Notes: generated by a model not told the origin, from the sequence alone. A stretch of DNA of 64,000 nucleotides from Anadara kagoshimensis (GCA_021292105.1 CM037861.1:46314310-46378309); one strand, 5' to 3'; positions 22,590 through 35,162 are shown, numbered from the stretch's first letter. Translations and numbers: made by a program.

Positions 22590-23565
22590 AATTTTCATAA
22601 ATAAACGTGTATTAGCATTTGACCTTAGTGTTATAAACATGAGGTGACAACAATTAGGAACAACTCCCTCTTACAATGTTGTGTATTACAGTAACTGACT
22701 CTGGTTTCAAGCATGATTATGTTTGAATACTTGACTTATGTCCATCTCTCCTTGTGGAGAATTGGGCCAGATATCTTTCTCCTCCAAGAATCTCTGTTGG
22801 CAGCTATTTAAGCAGCTTCACTCCATGTCCCAAGTCCAAAATCTGATCTTTCCCTTTCAACAGTCCTGCACCAGGTCTCCTTCGGCCGGCCTCTTCTTCT
22901 CTTTCCTTCTGCTGGTGTCCATTGCAGAACAGTCCTTGGATGTTCATCTGGCTTCTGTCTTTTGTCTTAATATGTGTCCAATTGTTTGAATAAGAAGGTT
23001 CTAATATATTTTTTGAATAAGCAGAATCAAATCTAAATAACATTAATCTTCTGGCTTATATTGGTCACTATGAACATGATCTAGTGTTATTATGTAATTT
23101 TCATATTAGCATTTGACCTTAGTGTTATAAACATGAGGTGACAACAATTAGGAACAACTCCCTCATACAGTGTTTGGAATTACCATAACTGACTTGGTCT
23201 CAACTCTGGTTTCAAGCATGATTATGTTTGAATAAGAAGGTTCTAATATATTTTTTGAATTAGCAGAATCAAATCTAAATAACATTAATCTTCTGGCTTA
23301 TATTGGTCACAATGAACATGACCTAGTATTATTATATAATTTTCATATTAGCATTTGACCTTAGTGTTATAAACTTGAGGTGACAACAATTAGGAACAAC
23401 TCCCTCATACAGTGTTTGGAATTACCATAACTGATCATGACTTGGTCTAAGCTCTGGTTTCAAGCATTGCTTTAATGTTTGAATAAAAAGGCTCTAATAT
23501 ATTGTTTTGAATTTGCAGAACTAAAACTGAATAATATTAATCTGGTTTATTAAGAGATGTTTATG
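22590..23565. repeat. ~243-bp tandem repeat, about 3.3 copies
   Basis: Copies begin near 22590, 23081 and 23327. They share GCATTTGACCTTAGTGTTAT, GACAACAATTAGGAACAACT, GGTTTCAAGCATGATTATGT and AGAAGGTTCTAATATATTTT blocks with over 90% apparent identity. The first copy is interrupted by the insertion at 22730-22982. Confidence 0.85.
22730..22982 (-). pseudogene. LINE reverse-transcriptase C-terminal fragment, inserted with TSD
   Basis: The minus strand reads TVLQWTPAEGKRRRGRPKET, WCRTVERERSDFG, WSEAA, stop, IAANRDSWRR. This is the basic GKRRRGRPK.TW motif and downstream helix found at the C-terminus of endonuclease-type LINE ORF2 proteins. The 253-bp insert is bounded by the direct repeat TGTTTGAATA (22720-22729 and 22983-22992). 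The uninterrupted array copies show the empty site, ATTATGTTTGAATAAGAAGG. An in-frame stop marks it as dead. Confidence 0.85.
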
Positions 23566-23569
23566 TTGG

Positions 23570-24890
23570 TATAATTGGGTCAAATGAGGTTAAAGGAGGT
23601 TGTTTTAATTGTTATTCCAATAATGTTCGAATTTTCACAGTAAAACCCGTTTTTTTTGTTACAAAGTTGTTCAGGACATTTGAAATATGTTGTCAAGAAT
23701 ACATTTGAGACTAGCCCATGAAGGAAGTTGGCGTTTTCTGTTCATTTGATTTGCTACTAACCAATAGAGATCAGTTTTGGTAATGTGCTGACCCACTCCA
23801 AAGATTCTTGTGTGGAAATTGTTGGCTATACACATAGTTCCAAATCACTAAATGAAAAGGCGTTATTGGGTAGCCGTTAGGTTTCATTTGCTTACTTAAA
23901 ACTAAGGATAAAAAACTTCATGCACTTTCCAGAAATGATGCTTTAATTTTTGCCTATAGGGTATTTAGCATCTGTACAAAATAGCTGGAGTTAGTAATAT
24001 GCTTACTCAGCATAATAATATTTGACACAGTTTAATATTTAATTATAAACGACAATATTTTAAAATCGAGTACCCAACATAACCTTTGATTTATTGTAAC
24101 AAACTTATTTCTGTAATTCTGTTAAACATATTTAATATATACAAAGTGTAAACACAATTTTTACTTTGTTTAGATTTGTAATAAATATTACTGTTCTAAA
24201 TTACTTTTAGATTTTGATAACAAACTGACTCTTGTTTATTGGAGGAAGTTGATTTATAAGAAGTTGGATATTTACTTAAATACTCCTTGAATTTCTTAAT
24301 CAAATAAAACTGCTAAAAATCCTCACTTCTTAAACACCAATAAAACGGTATCCTAAAAACTGTGAGTCTAAGTCAAGCCATGGGTGAATTGAGAACATTT
24401 GCATTAAAATTAAGATTTTAAAAGGTCAATTTAGAGGTGTTGCAATGTCAAAGTCAAGCCATGGACGAACTTGAAAAATTGCATTAAAGTCAGATTTGTA
24501 ACAAGTTTTAAGTCATTTTAGACATCTTGCAATTTGAACTAAAATCAAATTCATAATATCAGTTTTCTCAAACTGAACTATTAATGCTAATTGCACTAAT
24601 GAAATAATAATTAGCCTTATGAATTTGTTAAAAGTAGCAGAATATTAAAATACTGAATTATTTGAATAATTAATTACTCACCTAAAACATTGATGTGTCA
24701 AGATATCCTTGGTTATAAAATAAGTGGAAAGGTGAGACCCACATAATACTTACATTATTGTATAGCGTTTAGTGTTCTAAACTTTTGGAAGTTTATATTG
24801 GTCTCTATATGCTTTTATTGTGTCTCAAAGTTCAATGTTCCGTTCTTTCTCTATGTTTGTTATATAGGATGCAGGCAATTGTAGCTAGTT
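23570..24890. other. intergenic, little structure
   Basis: A diverged duplication of about 100 bp at 24365-24540 (GTCAAGCCATGG, GCATTAAA.T..GATTT). No other recognisable feature. Confidence 0.45.
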
Positions 24891-24894
24891 AAAC

Positions 24895-25030
24895 AGTAAC
24901 AGGAGGTGTTTACCCTTCCGCAGCACCCGGCCTCACTTCCTTGGTTTAAGTTAATGTGACAGTTATCAAAGTTTTTTACTTTTCTTTTGGGATAACATTT
25001 GAACATGGATTGGTATGTTTTTGGTAGATA
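24895..25030 (+). mobile_element. 3' tail of the RT retroelement family
   Basis: AACAGGAGGTGTTTACCCTT, CAGCACCCGGCCTCACTTCC and AACATGGATTGGTATG, with a small deletion where other copies read GTTTAACCTAACTTGT. Confidence 0.7.
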
Positions 25031-25599
25031 TGTTCAGTGTGTTCTTGTTAATTTCAGCCATAGCTAAACGTGTCGCATTCAACTGAATTTTTTATATTCA
25101 ATTTTAGATTGATGTAGAAATTCAAATAATTGTGGTTTGATATTTAATTTGATCTTATTCAATTTAAATAAATTTTGAAAAAAAATTAAAATTTGACAAA
25201 ATGTTTAATACATTGTGGTATAACAGATGAACATTTGAATTTTTATCGCTGTATAATAACCTTTACTCTTTTTGAAAACCGTTGTTGAAATATTAATGAA
25301 ATTCACCCAACATAATTATGATAGATTACATGCCTGTCAGATGTGAAGCGAACAACATTAAAAAATTTAGTTATTTACAAAATTGTGACATTTACATAGA
25401 TTTATTAATAAAACATGCTATTATTTTATTCCTTTAGCAGGCTGTTTGAAGCTTAGTTTGCATTATTATGTCATAAAATCTTAACATGTGAGATGATTTA
25501 TGTAGCTGATTTACAAGTTAATACATTACGGGAAATAAGATGCCAAGGTATATATCTTGACGCCTACTTTATATATATGTATAACAGTGCATATTACGT

Positions 25600-25795
25600 T
25601 CTGATGCTGTCGATAGTCTTCCTTTTCATTCTGGATTTTTGTTTCACATGTGGTGGGTGTAGCTGGCTAGACAGGAACTGATCACCCGGCCTCACTTCCA
25701 CTATGGAAGTTTATACTAATTTGCAAGCTAGTACTCAAAGTTTTTGCTTCGCTTTTGAGATTGTTATTTGAACATGGAACGGAATGATTGTACGC
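25600..25795 (+). mobile_element. 3' tail of the RT retroelement family, longer copy
   Basis: Includes the CACATGTGGTGGGTGTAGCT segment and part of the sequence before it (GATAGTCTTCC...TTCA, compare AATAGTTCTATG at 47208). The GGTGCTTAACCTTCCGGAG segment is deleted. Ends near GAACATGGAACGGAATG. Confidence 0.65.
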
Positions 25796-26089
25796 GATTT
25801 GAATCTCTTAACTAAAACGTTGCTTCTAAAATTAAAATGAATTACAATGCTTTGAATACATCATTTATAAAAATGATTGTTCCAATATTACATGGATACT
25901 TTTAAGCTGATCTATGACAAAATGATTTTGTTCAAATATTTTTTTTAAAATGTCTGGCGTAATCACGACGTATTTATTTTTGAAAAACTTATTTATTCGT
26001 ACATTATCGGGGGGTTATACTGATTTAAAGTAAAATGTTTTTTCCCAACATATTCCAGAATTTTACACACTGGCATACATAAATTCAAA

Positions 26090-26445
26090 TGGTTCCACTA
26101 CTGACTCGAGACAAAATGTTTTATTTTAACATTATAAAACACTTTGGTTTGACGCATGGCATACGCTTCATTGAAACACTTTTGTTTGACGCTTGGCAAA
26201 ATGTGTCATTGAAACACTATAAAGAATTGTTTGTTGATGCAAGAAAAATAGTTTTGTTCAAACATAACTAAAGTTCGTTTAATGGCACAAGAAAAAAGGG
26301 TTGTTCAAAGCCATTTTACTGACGCAAGGCAAACGGTTTTGTTCGATACTATTACTGACGCAAGACAAATGGGTTTGGTCAAACATTACAGTTTTTTGCT
26401 GACGCAGGACAAACGAATTGTTTTAACGCAACAAGAACATCTTTG
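26090..26445. repeat. degenerate ~45-60 bp tandem repeat
   Basis: Six or seven imperfect units of the form TGACGCAAGACAAA.G.TTTTGTTCAAACATTAT. The 60-codon open frame at 26089 lies inside it and simply reads the repeat. Confidence 0.7.
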
Positions 26446-26449
26446 AGGG

Positions 26450-27140
26450 TAATTTTCATCCATCATTATGATAAAACCTAGAGTACCTCATCTCACTATT
26501 TGGACAATGTCAAAGCTTTAACCGGCAGTTATTTCTACGGCTTAGTATTTGGCATTCAAGATGGAAGGTTGTCTCTCATTCGAGTGTCACGATTTCAAAC
26601 GCGTGCACAAACTTGTGACGTATCGATGGCACTTGATAAAGGCAATCAATCAATTGATGGGAAGTTTATCACGCTTTTTAACATCGTTTCTTTCTGGCAA
26701 CACTAGGACGCATATTTACAAGATACCATGATGACCCTATTTAAACTAATGTCATTATTAGGTGACCCATATTACCAAAAGAACATTAAAGGAAATTAAG
26801 TGAAGTTAATTACATTAGTAAAATTTATGACTTCTGATAGCTTGAACAACGAGGTGTCTTTAGTGCCGTTACCTGACGTAAAACTCCGACTTAATGGATA
26901 CATCATATATATTGTGCATTTATCTAATTCTCAGCATGCTCACTAGATACACGGTGACTCCCCGGATAATACGTTTATGAGAACTTAGTAGGGCCCCCTA
27001 TAGGCTTCATACTAGTACTTATTTTAGATACACCTACTAAGATTTATAGTACAACTTCTATTTAAAGAATAACCATACATAATATACGTGTAGAGATCTA
27101 TATGATAAAAAAAAAACTTGAAATTTCCAAATGAATAACA
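26450..27140. other. intergenic, nothing recognised
   Basis: Two overlapping frames (26500-26706, 26549-26731) look superficially codon-like but lack splice sites or a family match. I make no call. Confidence 0.4.
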
Positions 27141-27146
27141 TCCACT

Positions 27147-27232
27147 GTCATATACCATTTATTTAATTTAATCATAAAATACATTCAAAAATGAATGTAT
27201 TTCATGATTAAATTCAAAAAATGGTATATGAC
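27147..27232. repeat. 86-bp near-perfect palindrome
   Basis: GTCATATACCATTTATTTAA on the left is mirrored by the right arm ending AAATGGTATATGAC. The centre is ACATTCAAAAATGAATGT. It would form a long hairpin. A related half-palindrome is at 31178-31236 (GTCATATACTAATTTTTT...GGTATATGTCATAT). Confidence 0.8.
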
Positions 27233-27236
27233 ACCA

Positions 27237-27428
27237 CTGTTAATCGGGAAATTTATTTCGTTCTGTATATTTTCGCGTAAAATTGCGAGAGTAACAAAAC
27301 ACGAAAATAAGACTTTCGAAAATATGAATTTGCACTTGTAGTTACCCTACTACGCGAAAATAAAATATATGCGAATTTAAATTACTATTCTAGCGAAAAT
27401 TACACGACGCGAAAAATTCCCGATTTAC
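27237..27428. mobile_element. TIR element (AATCGGGAA ends)
   Basis: Starts TGTTAATCGGGAAATTTATT and ends GCGAAAAATTCCCGATTTAC. The interior is rich in CGCGAAAAT motifs in both orientations. About 190 bp, non-coding, MITE-like. It abuts the 86-bp palindrome. Confidence 0.65.
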
Positions 27429-27833
27429 TGTTTTTGACAATTAAGTACATAGCACAACAAATGAACACACACGAAAACACATAATAAACATATTGATACA
27501 ACTGATTTCACATTCAATGAAATTGTTAAAAGGGTTAATATTAGTATATATCCCACAAGCACACGCATTTGAAGTGACAATGATGATGATAACAAACAAC
27601 GAACAAATACGAAATACAAACTTGTGTTCATGTTGGTGTTACGGTTTTCAATTTGTTTTAGCAATTGATTTGGAAAAGGAAAAGTTGATACTGAAACATT
27701 TTATAATTTTGCCATGTGCTACTTTTGAATGTATTATTTCATAAAGTAGCACATGACAATTTTAAACGGTCAACTATGGACACACTTGCAGCTTACTTAC
27801 CCAATACGAAAATAACAATTAAGCAAGATAACA

Positions 27834-28003
27834 CAGTTAAACCTGTCTATATCAGCTAGCGGAACCAGTAAAAGTGTCCTTTATGGGCAGGTGACCCTTA
27901 TATACAGGTCCAAATAACATGAATAATGAGCAATTGGGATAAATTTAACTGACCTTTAAGAGCAGGTGGCCCATATATGTTGGCCTTAAGGCAGGTTTGC
28001 CTG
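27834..28003. mobile_element. TA-type MITE (CAGTTAAACCTGTCTATA)
   Basis: Ends CAGTTAAACCTGTCTATA and GGCAGGTTTGCCTG before TA. The interior (AAAAGTGTCCTTTATGGGCA, GAGCAATTGGGAT, AAGGCAGG) matches 34777-34948. Confidence 0.75.
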
Positions 28004-28324
28004 TAAATTGAGTCTATTGATAATACGATTACCTACTTTGGATAGGCACCAGGCATAAAGGCGAGTCGACAACCAGTGGTGTGGTTAAAGTACTTCTGAA
28101 GGGCCCTTCCCACATTGAACAAATTACTGTCACCATTTGTTTATTGGTTGTAATCTCCCGCCCAATGTTTTCCACAAAGTGTTGCGAATGTAATATGTGA
28201 CGTCAACGTTTCTATTTTTAAACCATTTTTGCACCAGAACTGAATGAATTACGCCACTTTACAAGGTTAGAACTGATAGATATGATACAATATTAGTGTT
28301 TGGTCTTGTTTCATACACAAAGAA

Positions 28325-29054
28325 AACACGCGTGTGGTATGGGCTTGACAAATGTTATACACATTTAGAAAGCGCATGTGTTAAATGAGTTTCAGTTTAA
28401 ACAATATTTTATTTATGTTTCTAGTACAATTTACAAATAAATAATATAAAGAGGATCCCGGAACAAGAGTAAACTCTTATATAAACCGGTTTCCTAGACA
28501 ATTATAATATTACAATATTTTGCATGTCACAGAAAAAAACATATATATTTTTATAACTAAATAGACGAATTAGTGAACAATTGAATAACTTAAATGAGTT
28601 TCAAAAATACATGGAGAAAGCACATGTTGGGTGCGAGCTTGACAAATATTACATAATGTAAAAAACACATATAGTGCACGAGTTTATAAAAAGATGAAAA
28701 TAGCAATCACATGTGGTGCGTTGGTTTGATAAACGTTACATAAAAATGAAAACATATGCAGTACGTAAGTTTGACAAATGTTATATACATGTAGAAACAT
28801 ATGTGGTGCGCGAGTTTCATAAATACATGGATAAATCACATGTTGGGTGCGGGCTTGACAAATACCGGTATTACATAATGTACAAACACATGTAGTGCAC
28901 GAGTTTAAAAAATGTTAGATGCAAATAGAAAGCATATGTGGTGCGTTAGTTTGATAAAAACCATATGTGATGCATGAGTTTGGCGAATGCTTTATCCATG
29001 GAGAGAACATAATGGGGTACATGCCTTTGACAAATGTTATGTTATATACATGTA
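28325..29054. repeat. degenerate left flank of the 46-bp satellite
   Basis: Worn, unevenly spaced units recognisable by CACATGT..TG.G.GAGTTT and GACAAATGTTATATACATGT, for example near 28325, 28720, 28800 and 28990. The array was probably once longer. Confidence 0.7.
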
Positions 29055-30190
29055 GCAACCATATGTGGTGCATGGATTTGACAAATGTTATATACATGTA
29101 GAAACCATATGTGGTGCATGGATTTGACAAATGTTATATACATGTAGAAACCATATGTGGTGCATGGATTTGACAAATGTTATATACATGTAGAAACCAT
29201 ATGTGGTGCATGGATTTGACAAATGTTATATACATGTAGAAACCATATGTGGTGCATGGATTTGACAAATGTTATATGCATGTAGAAACCATATGTGGTG
29301 CATGGATTTGACAAATGTTATATGCATGTAGAAACCACATGTGGTGCATGGATTTGACAAATGTTATATGCATGTAGAAACCACATGTGGTGCATGGATT
29401 TGACAAATGTTATATGCATGTAGAAACCATATGTGGTGCATGGATTTGACAAATGTTATATACATGTAGAAACCACATGTGGTGCATGGATTTGACAAAT
29501 GTTATATGCATGTAGAAACCACATGTGGTGCATGGATTTGACAAATGTTATATACATGTAGAAACCACATGTGGTGCATGGATTTGACAAATGTTATATG
29601 CATGTAGAAACCATATGTGGTGCATGGATTTGACAAATGTTATATACATGTAGAAACCATATGTGGTGCATGGATTTGACAAATGTTATATACATGTAGC
29701 AACCATATGTGGTGCATGGATTTGACAAATGTTATATACATGTAGCAACCATATGTGGTGCATGGATTTGACAAATGTTATATACATGTAGCAACCATAT
29801 GTGGTGCATGGATTTGACAAATGTTATATACATGTAGCAACCATATGTGGTGCATGGATTGACAAATGTTATATACATGTAGCAACCATATGTGGTGCAT
29901 GGATTTGACAAATGTGATATACATGTAGCAACCATATGTGGTGCATGGATTTGACAAATGTTATATACATGTAGCAACCATATGTGGTGCATGGATTTGA
30001 CAAATGTTATATGCATGTAGAAACCACATGTGGTGCGTGGATTTGACAAATGTTATATACATGTAGAAACCACATGTGGTGCATGGATTTGACAAATGTT
30101 ATATACATGTAGAAGCCATATGTGGTGCATGGATTTGACAATTGTTATATACATGTAGAAACTATATGTGGTGCATGGATTTGACAAATC
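29055..30190. repeat. 46-bp satellite array, 25 units
   Basis: The unit begins GAAACCATATGTGGTGCATG, continues GATTTGACAAATGTTATATA and closes CATGTA. I count units at 29055, 29101, 29147 and so on to 30158. All are 46 bp except 29837, which is 45. Variants are GCAACC instead of GAAACC (unit 1 and seven consecutive units 29699-29974), CCACATG instead of CCATATG (29331, 29377, 29469, 29515, 29561, 30020, 30066), and TATGCATG instead of TATACATG. The minus-strand open frame at 29732-30049 reads the repeat and is not a gene. Confidence 0.97.
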
Positions 30191-30330
30191 AAAGCACATG
30201 CAGTGCGCGAGTTTCACGAATGTAAGGTGCAAGTATAAAGCACATGTGATGCGTTAGTTTGATAAATGTTGCATAAAATGTATATACATGAAGAAAGCAC
30301 ACGTGGTTTATGTGAGTTTGTATGTATACA
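30191..30330. repeat. degenerate right flank of the 46-bp satellite
   Basis: AAAGCACATGCAGTGCGCGA and AAGCACATGTGATGCGTTAG units with irregular spacing. Confidence 0.6.
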
Positions 30331-32504
30331 TGTCGGTTATTGTCGTTCTACGGTGCGCTGCTGGCCCTTGAAGTTACAGATTGCATTGAAGATCTTTGGT
30401 GAAGACAATACAACTATCTATAGTAAAGGCACTTGACAAGAAAACAGGTTTAAAAATTCGATTCAAAATCATGCTACAAAAAAACCTGTTTATCAAAAAT
30501 TGTATCAAAACAAGGTAGAATTGATAAATTATGCGAGGTAATTTATTTCAATACACCATTAAACGTGATTGACTTTACGATGAAAAATTACCGGTATAAA
30601 GAGTAAATGAAAGGTCATTTATATCTTCTCTTGTTACTTTCAGGAGTATTGGAATTAGAGTAACCCCGTGTGACTTACAGATCAAGTAGAATGTTGTATA
30701 AAACACTGACTACTTAAGGCTAAGTGTAAACAAGATAATCTAAATGTAAACACAGAATTAATGCCGGTAAACACACATACAAATCCAAACATCTTCCTCT
30801 TAACTTTAACTGGTTTAAGTGTTTCTAAGTTCTCATAACTATACATGAAGAAGAAGAAAGAAAAATTATATTACAAATATTTAAAAAAAACTTGTTATTC
30901 GAAGCTATTTTTAAAAAAAATGGACAGGGGTTATTACTTAAGATTATTACTTAAGACTGCAAATGTACAAGTGTTTGGGGAGGGTTACGTTAAGAAATGC
31001 ATTAATCTTCAGTATGCTTGTACTTTTTATTGTTGTCGACCATATGGAATAGTAAGAATTCCATTATAGAGTTCCTATACATCCGTAGTTATGCTTTTGT
31101 ATGTTTTGGGAATTTGACATAGGGCCTATATCTTTTATTCGCTCTAGCAGGACTGGCCTTGTACCGGAGTGGGTATATCTGTCATATACTAATTTTTTCA
31201 TTAAATAATAAAATACATTCAAAACTGGTATATGTCATATCTACCAGAAACCCGGATTTTTCTAATCATGTTGGTTTGTGCCGCTTTTCGTATTTGGTAC
31301 TCACAGCAAGCTTACCACGTATTATTTGGTCGGAATCGCGAAAATCACCTATACATCACATATAATTGACAAAGTATTTTAAGCACAAGCTTCTTTAAAA
31401 GCGATAAATTGTTTTACAGAATTGCTATTTTAATTACAAGTAGCGAATTGTGAAAAATGTTTGATGTAAATTTAAATATGTATGTAATATAAACAAAACG
31501 TATGTTAAAATGTGTTTTGGTAACCTGTTTGAAAATACATGTACTCTATAAGTAGTATCAAAAGTTAACGTAACATGTTGCAATAACACATATGTTTCTG
31601 TTAACATGCGTTATTCAGCATATTCCAAAATATAAATACAAAAAGCATTAAAAATATGTATATACAACGCATATGTTTGCAATGTTAGGCCCTCAAGAGG
31701 ACCAACCAAAAGGACTTTCTAGGCCACCAACGGGAATCAATAGAAAACAAATACTAGCAAAGACCCAATGCCAATGATTGATGATCCTTACCATGGTATG
31801 ACATTTGTGCACCATACTTTTGTAACTATTACTCAGGATAAATTGTCCGCTGTATGTACTTTTCTCCATTTTCAGCTGTGCACCCATTCCTACAACATCT
31901 TGGATACAGTGAAATCTGTGTAAAAACGGAATGAAGAAATATATTAATATTTTAAATGTTCAAAACGCGTTCCGTTGAACCGGGAACACTAACGAACTAA
32001 CAAACAAAATTACAAATCAAGACAAGATGCCAAATGTTGAGGCCACGACTCTCTTTTATCTATTGAAAAAAATAATATACAATGGCTTTATTAAAATATT
32101 GTTTTTTCTGTTGCAACCAGTTACCTCTTAAATACAACTTAAAAAAAGATTTTTATAGTCTATACATGCATTTTGTAATTTGTTTAAATTTTGATTACAC
32201 TGCAAAGTCCGTCTTCTTCTTTTGTAGCTAAAATACATGCTTAATTGTATCGGTCTTTATAGTTAATAACTACATATTATTGCTCATTGTGGTAACGTTT
32301 TATTTTGGCTATAGAAACAAACGTCCTTTACTTAAGAAGAGTATATATACTCCCGATATTGGTAGTGACGCCCGACAGCTCATTAGCGATGTTCGAACCA
32401 GCTCCGTTAAGTCTAACGCATTAGTTTTTTCTGTGGGAGGAACCAGCTGATTCATTAATAAAAACAATAAAACTACACCTAATTTCTTGTGTTCTTTTTA
32501 AATA
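30331..32504. other. intergenic, no gene recognised
   Basis: Contains the half-palindrome at 31178-31236 related to 27147-27232. Otherwise featureless to inspection. Confidence 0.45.
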
Positions 32505-32717
32505 CAGTACAGGCCTGTCGAAAGTTTAATACTGAGGTTATAAATTAGTGCGAATTGGTGGCTCATCTCGGCTCCCCCTTTAGCTACACATAAGCAGTTA
32601 CTTTATCTATCTCTTGACAGCTTTTAAACATAGGTTTTCAATATCCCGGCCACTCGGCAGCTGAGGTTTGACTCCTTTTCGTTAGCTCAGTGTTAAACTT
32701 TCGACAGGACTGTACTG
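32505..32717. mobile_element. TA-flanked MITE with ~33-bp TIRs
   Basis: Starts CAGTACAGGCCTGTCGAAAG, ends CTTTCGACAGGACTGTACTG and has TA on both sides, 213 bp. The interior includes GCGAATTGGTGGCTCATCTC. A second, worn copy in the other orientation lies at about 56800-56972. Confidence 0.88.
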
Positions 32718-32719
32718 TA

Positions 32720-34775
32720 TCTGTAACAAGGATTTAGCTTGTTAACACGGAGAGACAGTATCAAGTGGAGAAATGAATGGAGATGTGTATTCACAGCAGT
32801 GTTCTAGAACAAAATTGTGTTGAGGTCTTCTGTTTAAATACAACTATAAACTAAAGAAGTAGAATATACTGTTTTCTTGATGGTATTTAAACAAGCTCCT
32901 ACTGTTAATATAATCAAGAATTTCCGCAAATAGTCTTATTAATATCATATACAAATTTACAAAATAACGACGATGCCATTAACATTCCGATATAAATGAT
33001 TTACTAACTCTTCACATCTGATAAGGAAAACGTTTACGGATAACTCCCGGCTCTTGTCAATATATTTTCTTTAATTAGAGTTATTTGTCTGTAAAGATAG
33101 GGCTTAGATTAATGAGTTTTTGAAGAAAAATAAATGTCGCTTACTGCAATGTTAATTCAGGGAAAATATCGTGGACAATCTCCAATGACCAAGAGATATT
33201 TGTTCCCAAAGATATCCAAAATATTTATACAATACTACTCTAGTCTCCTTGGAGTCGGTACCTAACATTCATTTACAGCAATGGAATAGACAGTGTGTTA
33301 TGTCCATCCGTAATTGTCTTGGTCTTATTCGTGCGCATGCTCTTCGGTTCCTCTTGCTACTGTCAAGTCACGGTGTATTCATGGACAGTCGATTGTTCAA
33401 GGTTTTGTTAGCTTAACCAATTTCTTCGTTAATACTCAAAGCATCGTTTGAACACAATGTTTGTTTTGTAAATAAACTGTTACAATGTTCATATAATATA
33501 AGTCACTTTTTTTAATTTTATGCTTCTTTTCCCAAATAGATTTCAAACGAACTATCTTGCTTATACCGGGTATAAGGGACAAACTGGATTAGCTTAATGA
33601 GCTTGGAACAACCAGAGCAGAAGCGAAGAGCAAGTACTCAGAATTTGGCTTATTTTGGGTGTTTCTAGTACTAATTCTTATAATGGGCGTTTTGCAACAA
33701 GACAAAATAATGCAATAGACACTTAGTATCCAATGACAAGGCACAAAAAAATCAGGTGGGCAATCATTGTTTGCGAGATTAAAACTTTCGAAATATGTTT
33801 TTTTTTTAGCGTTTTAGCCATCGAAACCCCATTTTATCATTTTCAGCAGTATCGAGTCAAAATGTCGTATTTTTGGCGATTTGCAATTTTCCCCGATATT
33901 TCCAAAGGGATCTGAAACCTAAAAATTATAAGTTATCATAAAGGTATTATTAAAAGGGGTTCGAAGAGAACAAACAAAATTTCAAAGCAGAAAACCGAGT
34001 GTTTGGTCTCTCGTGAAAAGTGCATTTTTCTTACGCTTGAAAATGAACAAGTAAATAAAGACAAACCATAGAATAACAAAATAAAGAAGACAAATGAACA
34101 GGAAACAAAGAATTATAATACATATAGTTTATAGTTATTACTCCTTGATTGTGGAGTTTTGGAACTTAATGGAGTAATATTTTTTTTAAATACATAAATC
34201 TTACATACTGAAAACAATTTAATTCTTATCAAAATCTAAATTTATATAGATTTGTAATTAAAATATAGCGCTATTCCACCCTCTCCCAATATACAATCAA
34301 GATTAAACCAATTTTTTTCTAAACTGTTAGAAATGATTTGCTCCGAGAAAACTAATTGCTTATCTATTTTTACTTCGTAAGGCGAATTCGATTCCCAATG
34401 GTGGTAAAAACATTTATTAATAGATCTTCTTTTTACAATAAGCCGCATTGAATTTTCCAGGCACAAACTGCTACTTTTACATCAAAGACAATATAAATAT
34501 TCTATGAAGACATATTGTCGAGTATAGGTATGACAAACATAAGGCAGGTGTTTGTGATAAACGAAGTTAAAGGAAGCTAGATTTAATTACTGGAGATGAC
34601 ACGGTTATGACTAATTAGTGAATCTGTCAGGGCTTGTTATACACCTGTGTACAACAACTATTGGCTACAAGCATTGCTCAGATACTGCACGTCAGGAAGT
34701 TATAAAACAGAGCACATGTGCACAGCCATGAGACATTGACCTCGCGGTGTTCTTGTCCAGTAAGTTTTGTCATAT
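32720..34775. other. intergenic, no gene recognised
   Basis: No open frame longer than 75 codons, no repeat ends, no RNA gene recognised. Confidence 0.4.
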
Positions 34776-34776
34776 A

Positions 34777-34948
34777 CAGAAATACCTGTCTATAAAGGCC
34801 ACATAAGGAAACCTCTAAAAGTGTCCTTTATGGGCAGGGGATCCTTATACAGGTTCAAATATTATGAATAAAGAACAATTGGGATTCTACTGGCCTTTAT
34901 ACCCAGGTGTCCCTTATATAGAGGTGGCTTTTAAGGCAGGTTGGACTG
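34777..34948 (+). mobile_element. TA-type MITE, first of an inverted pair
   Basis: TA, then CAGAAATACCTGTCTATAAA, through to GGCAGGTTGGACTG and TA: 172 bp. The interior matches 27834-28003 and, inverted, 34986-35162. The open frame at 34864-35112 spans both copies and is an artefact. Confidence 0.85.
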
Positions 34949-34985
34949 TACACGAACAATTTTATTTAAATTTTATCATTCAATA

Positions 34986-35162
34986 CAGTCAAAACTGTCT
35001 TAAAGATCACCCTCGATGTAAGGGCCACCTACTTTTAAAAGTCATAAATTTGACCCCAATTGCTCATTATTCAGGTTGTTTTAACCTGTATATAAGGATC
35101 ACCTGTCCATAAAGGCCACTTTTACTGATTCCCTTGGTGGCCTTTATAGACAGGTTTGACCA
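34986..35162 (-). mobile_element. TA-type MITE, second of an inverted pair
   Basis: TA, then CAGTCAAAACTGTCTTAAAG, through to TTTATAGACAGGTTTGACCA and TA: 177 bp. It lies 37 bp from the first copy and in opposite orientation, as judged from the shared AAAAGTGTCCTTTATGG block. Confidence 0.85.

Noticed and set aside
29732-30049. 105-codon minus-strand open frame
   Set aside because: It reads straight through the satellite. Protein periodicity follows from three 46-bp units equalling 46 codons.
29055-30190. CRISPR-like regular repeats
   Set aside because: The whole 46-bp unit is repeated with no unique spacers, and the locus lies in eukaryotic intergenic DNA. It is a satellite.
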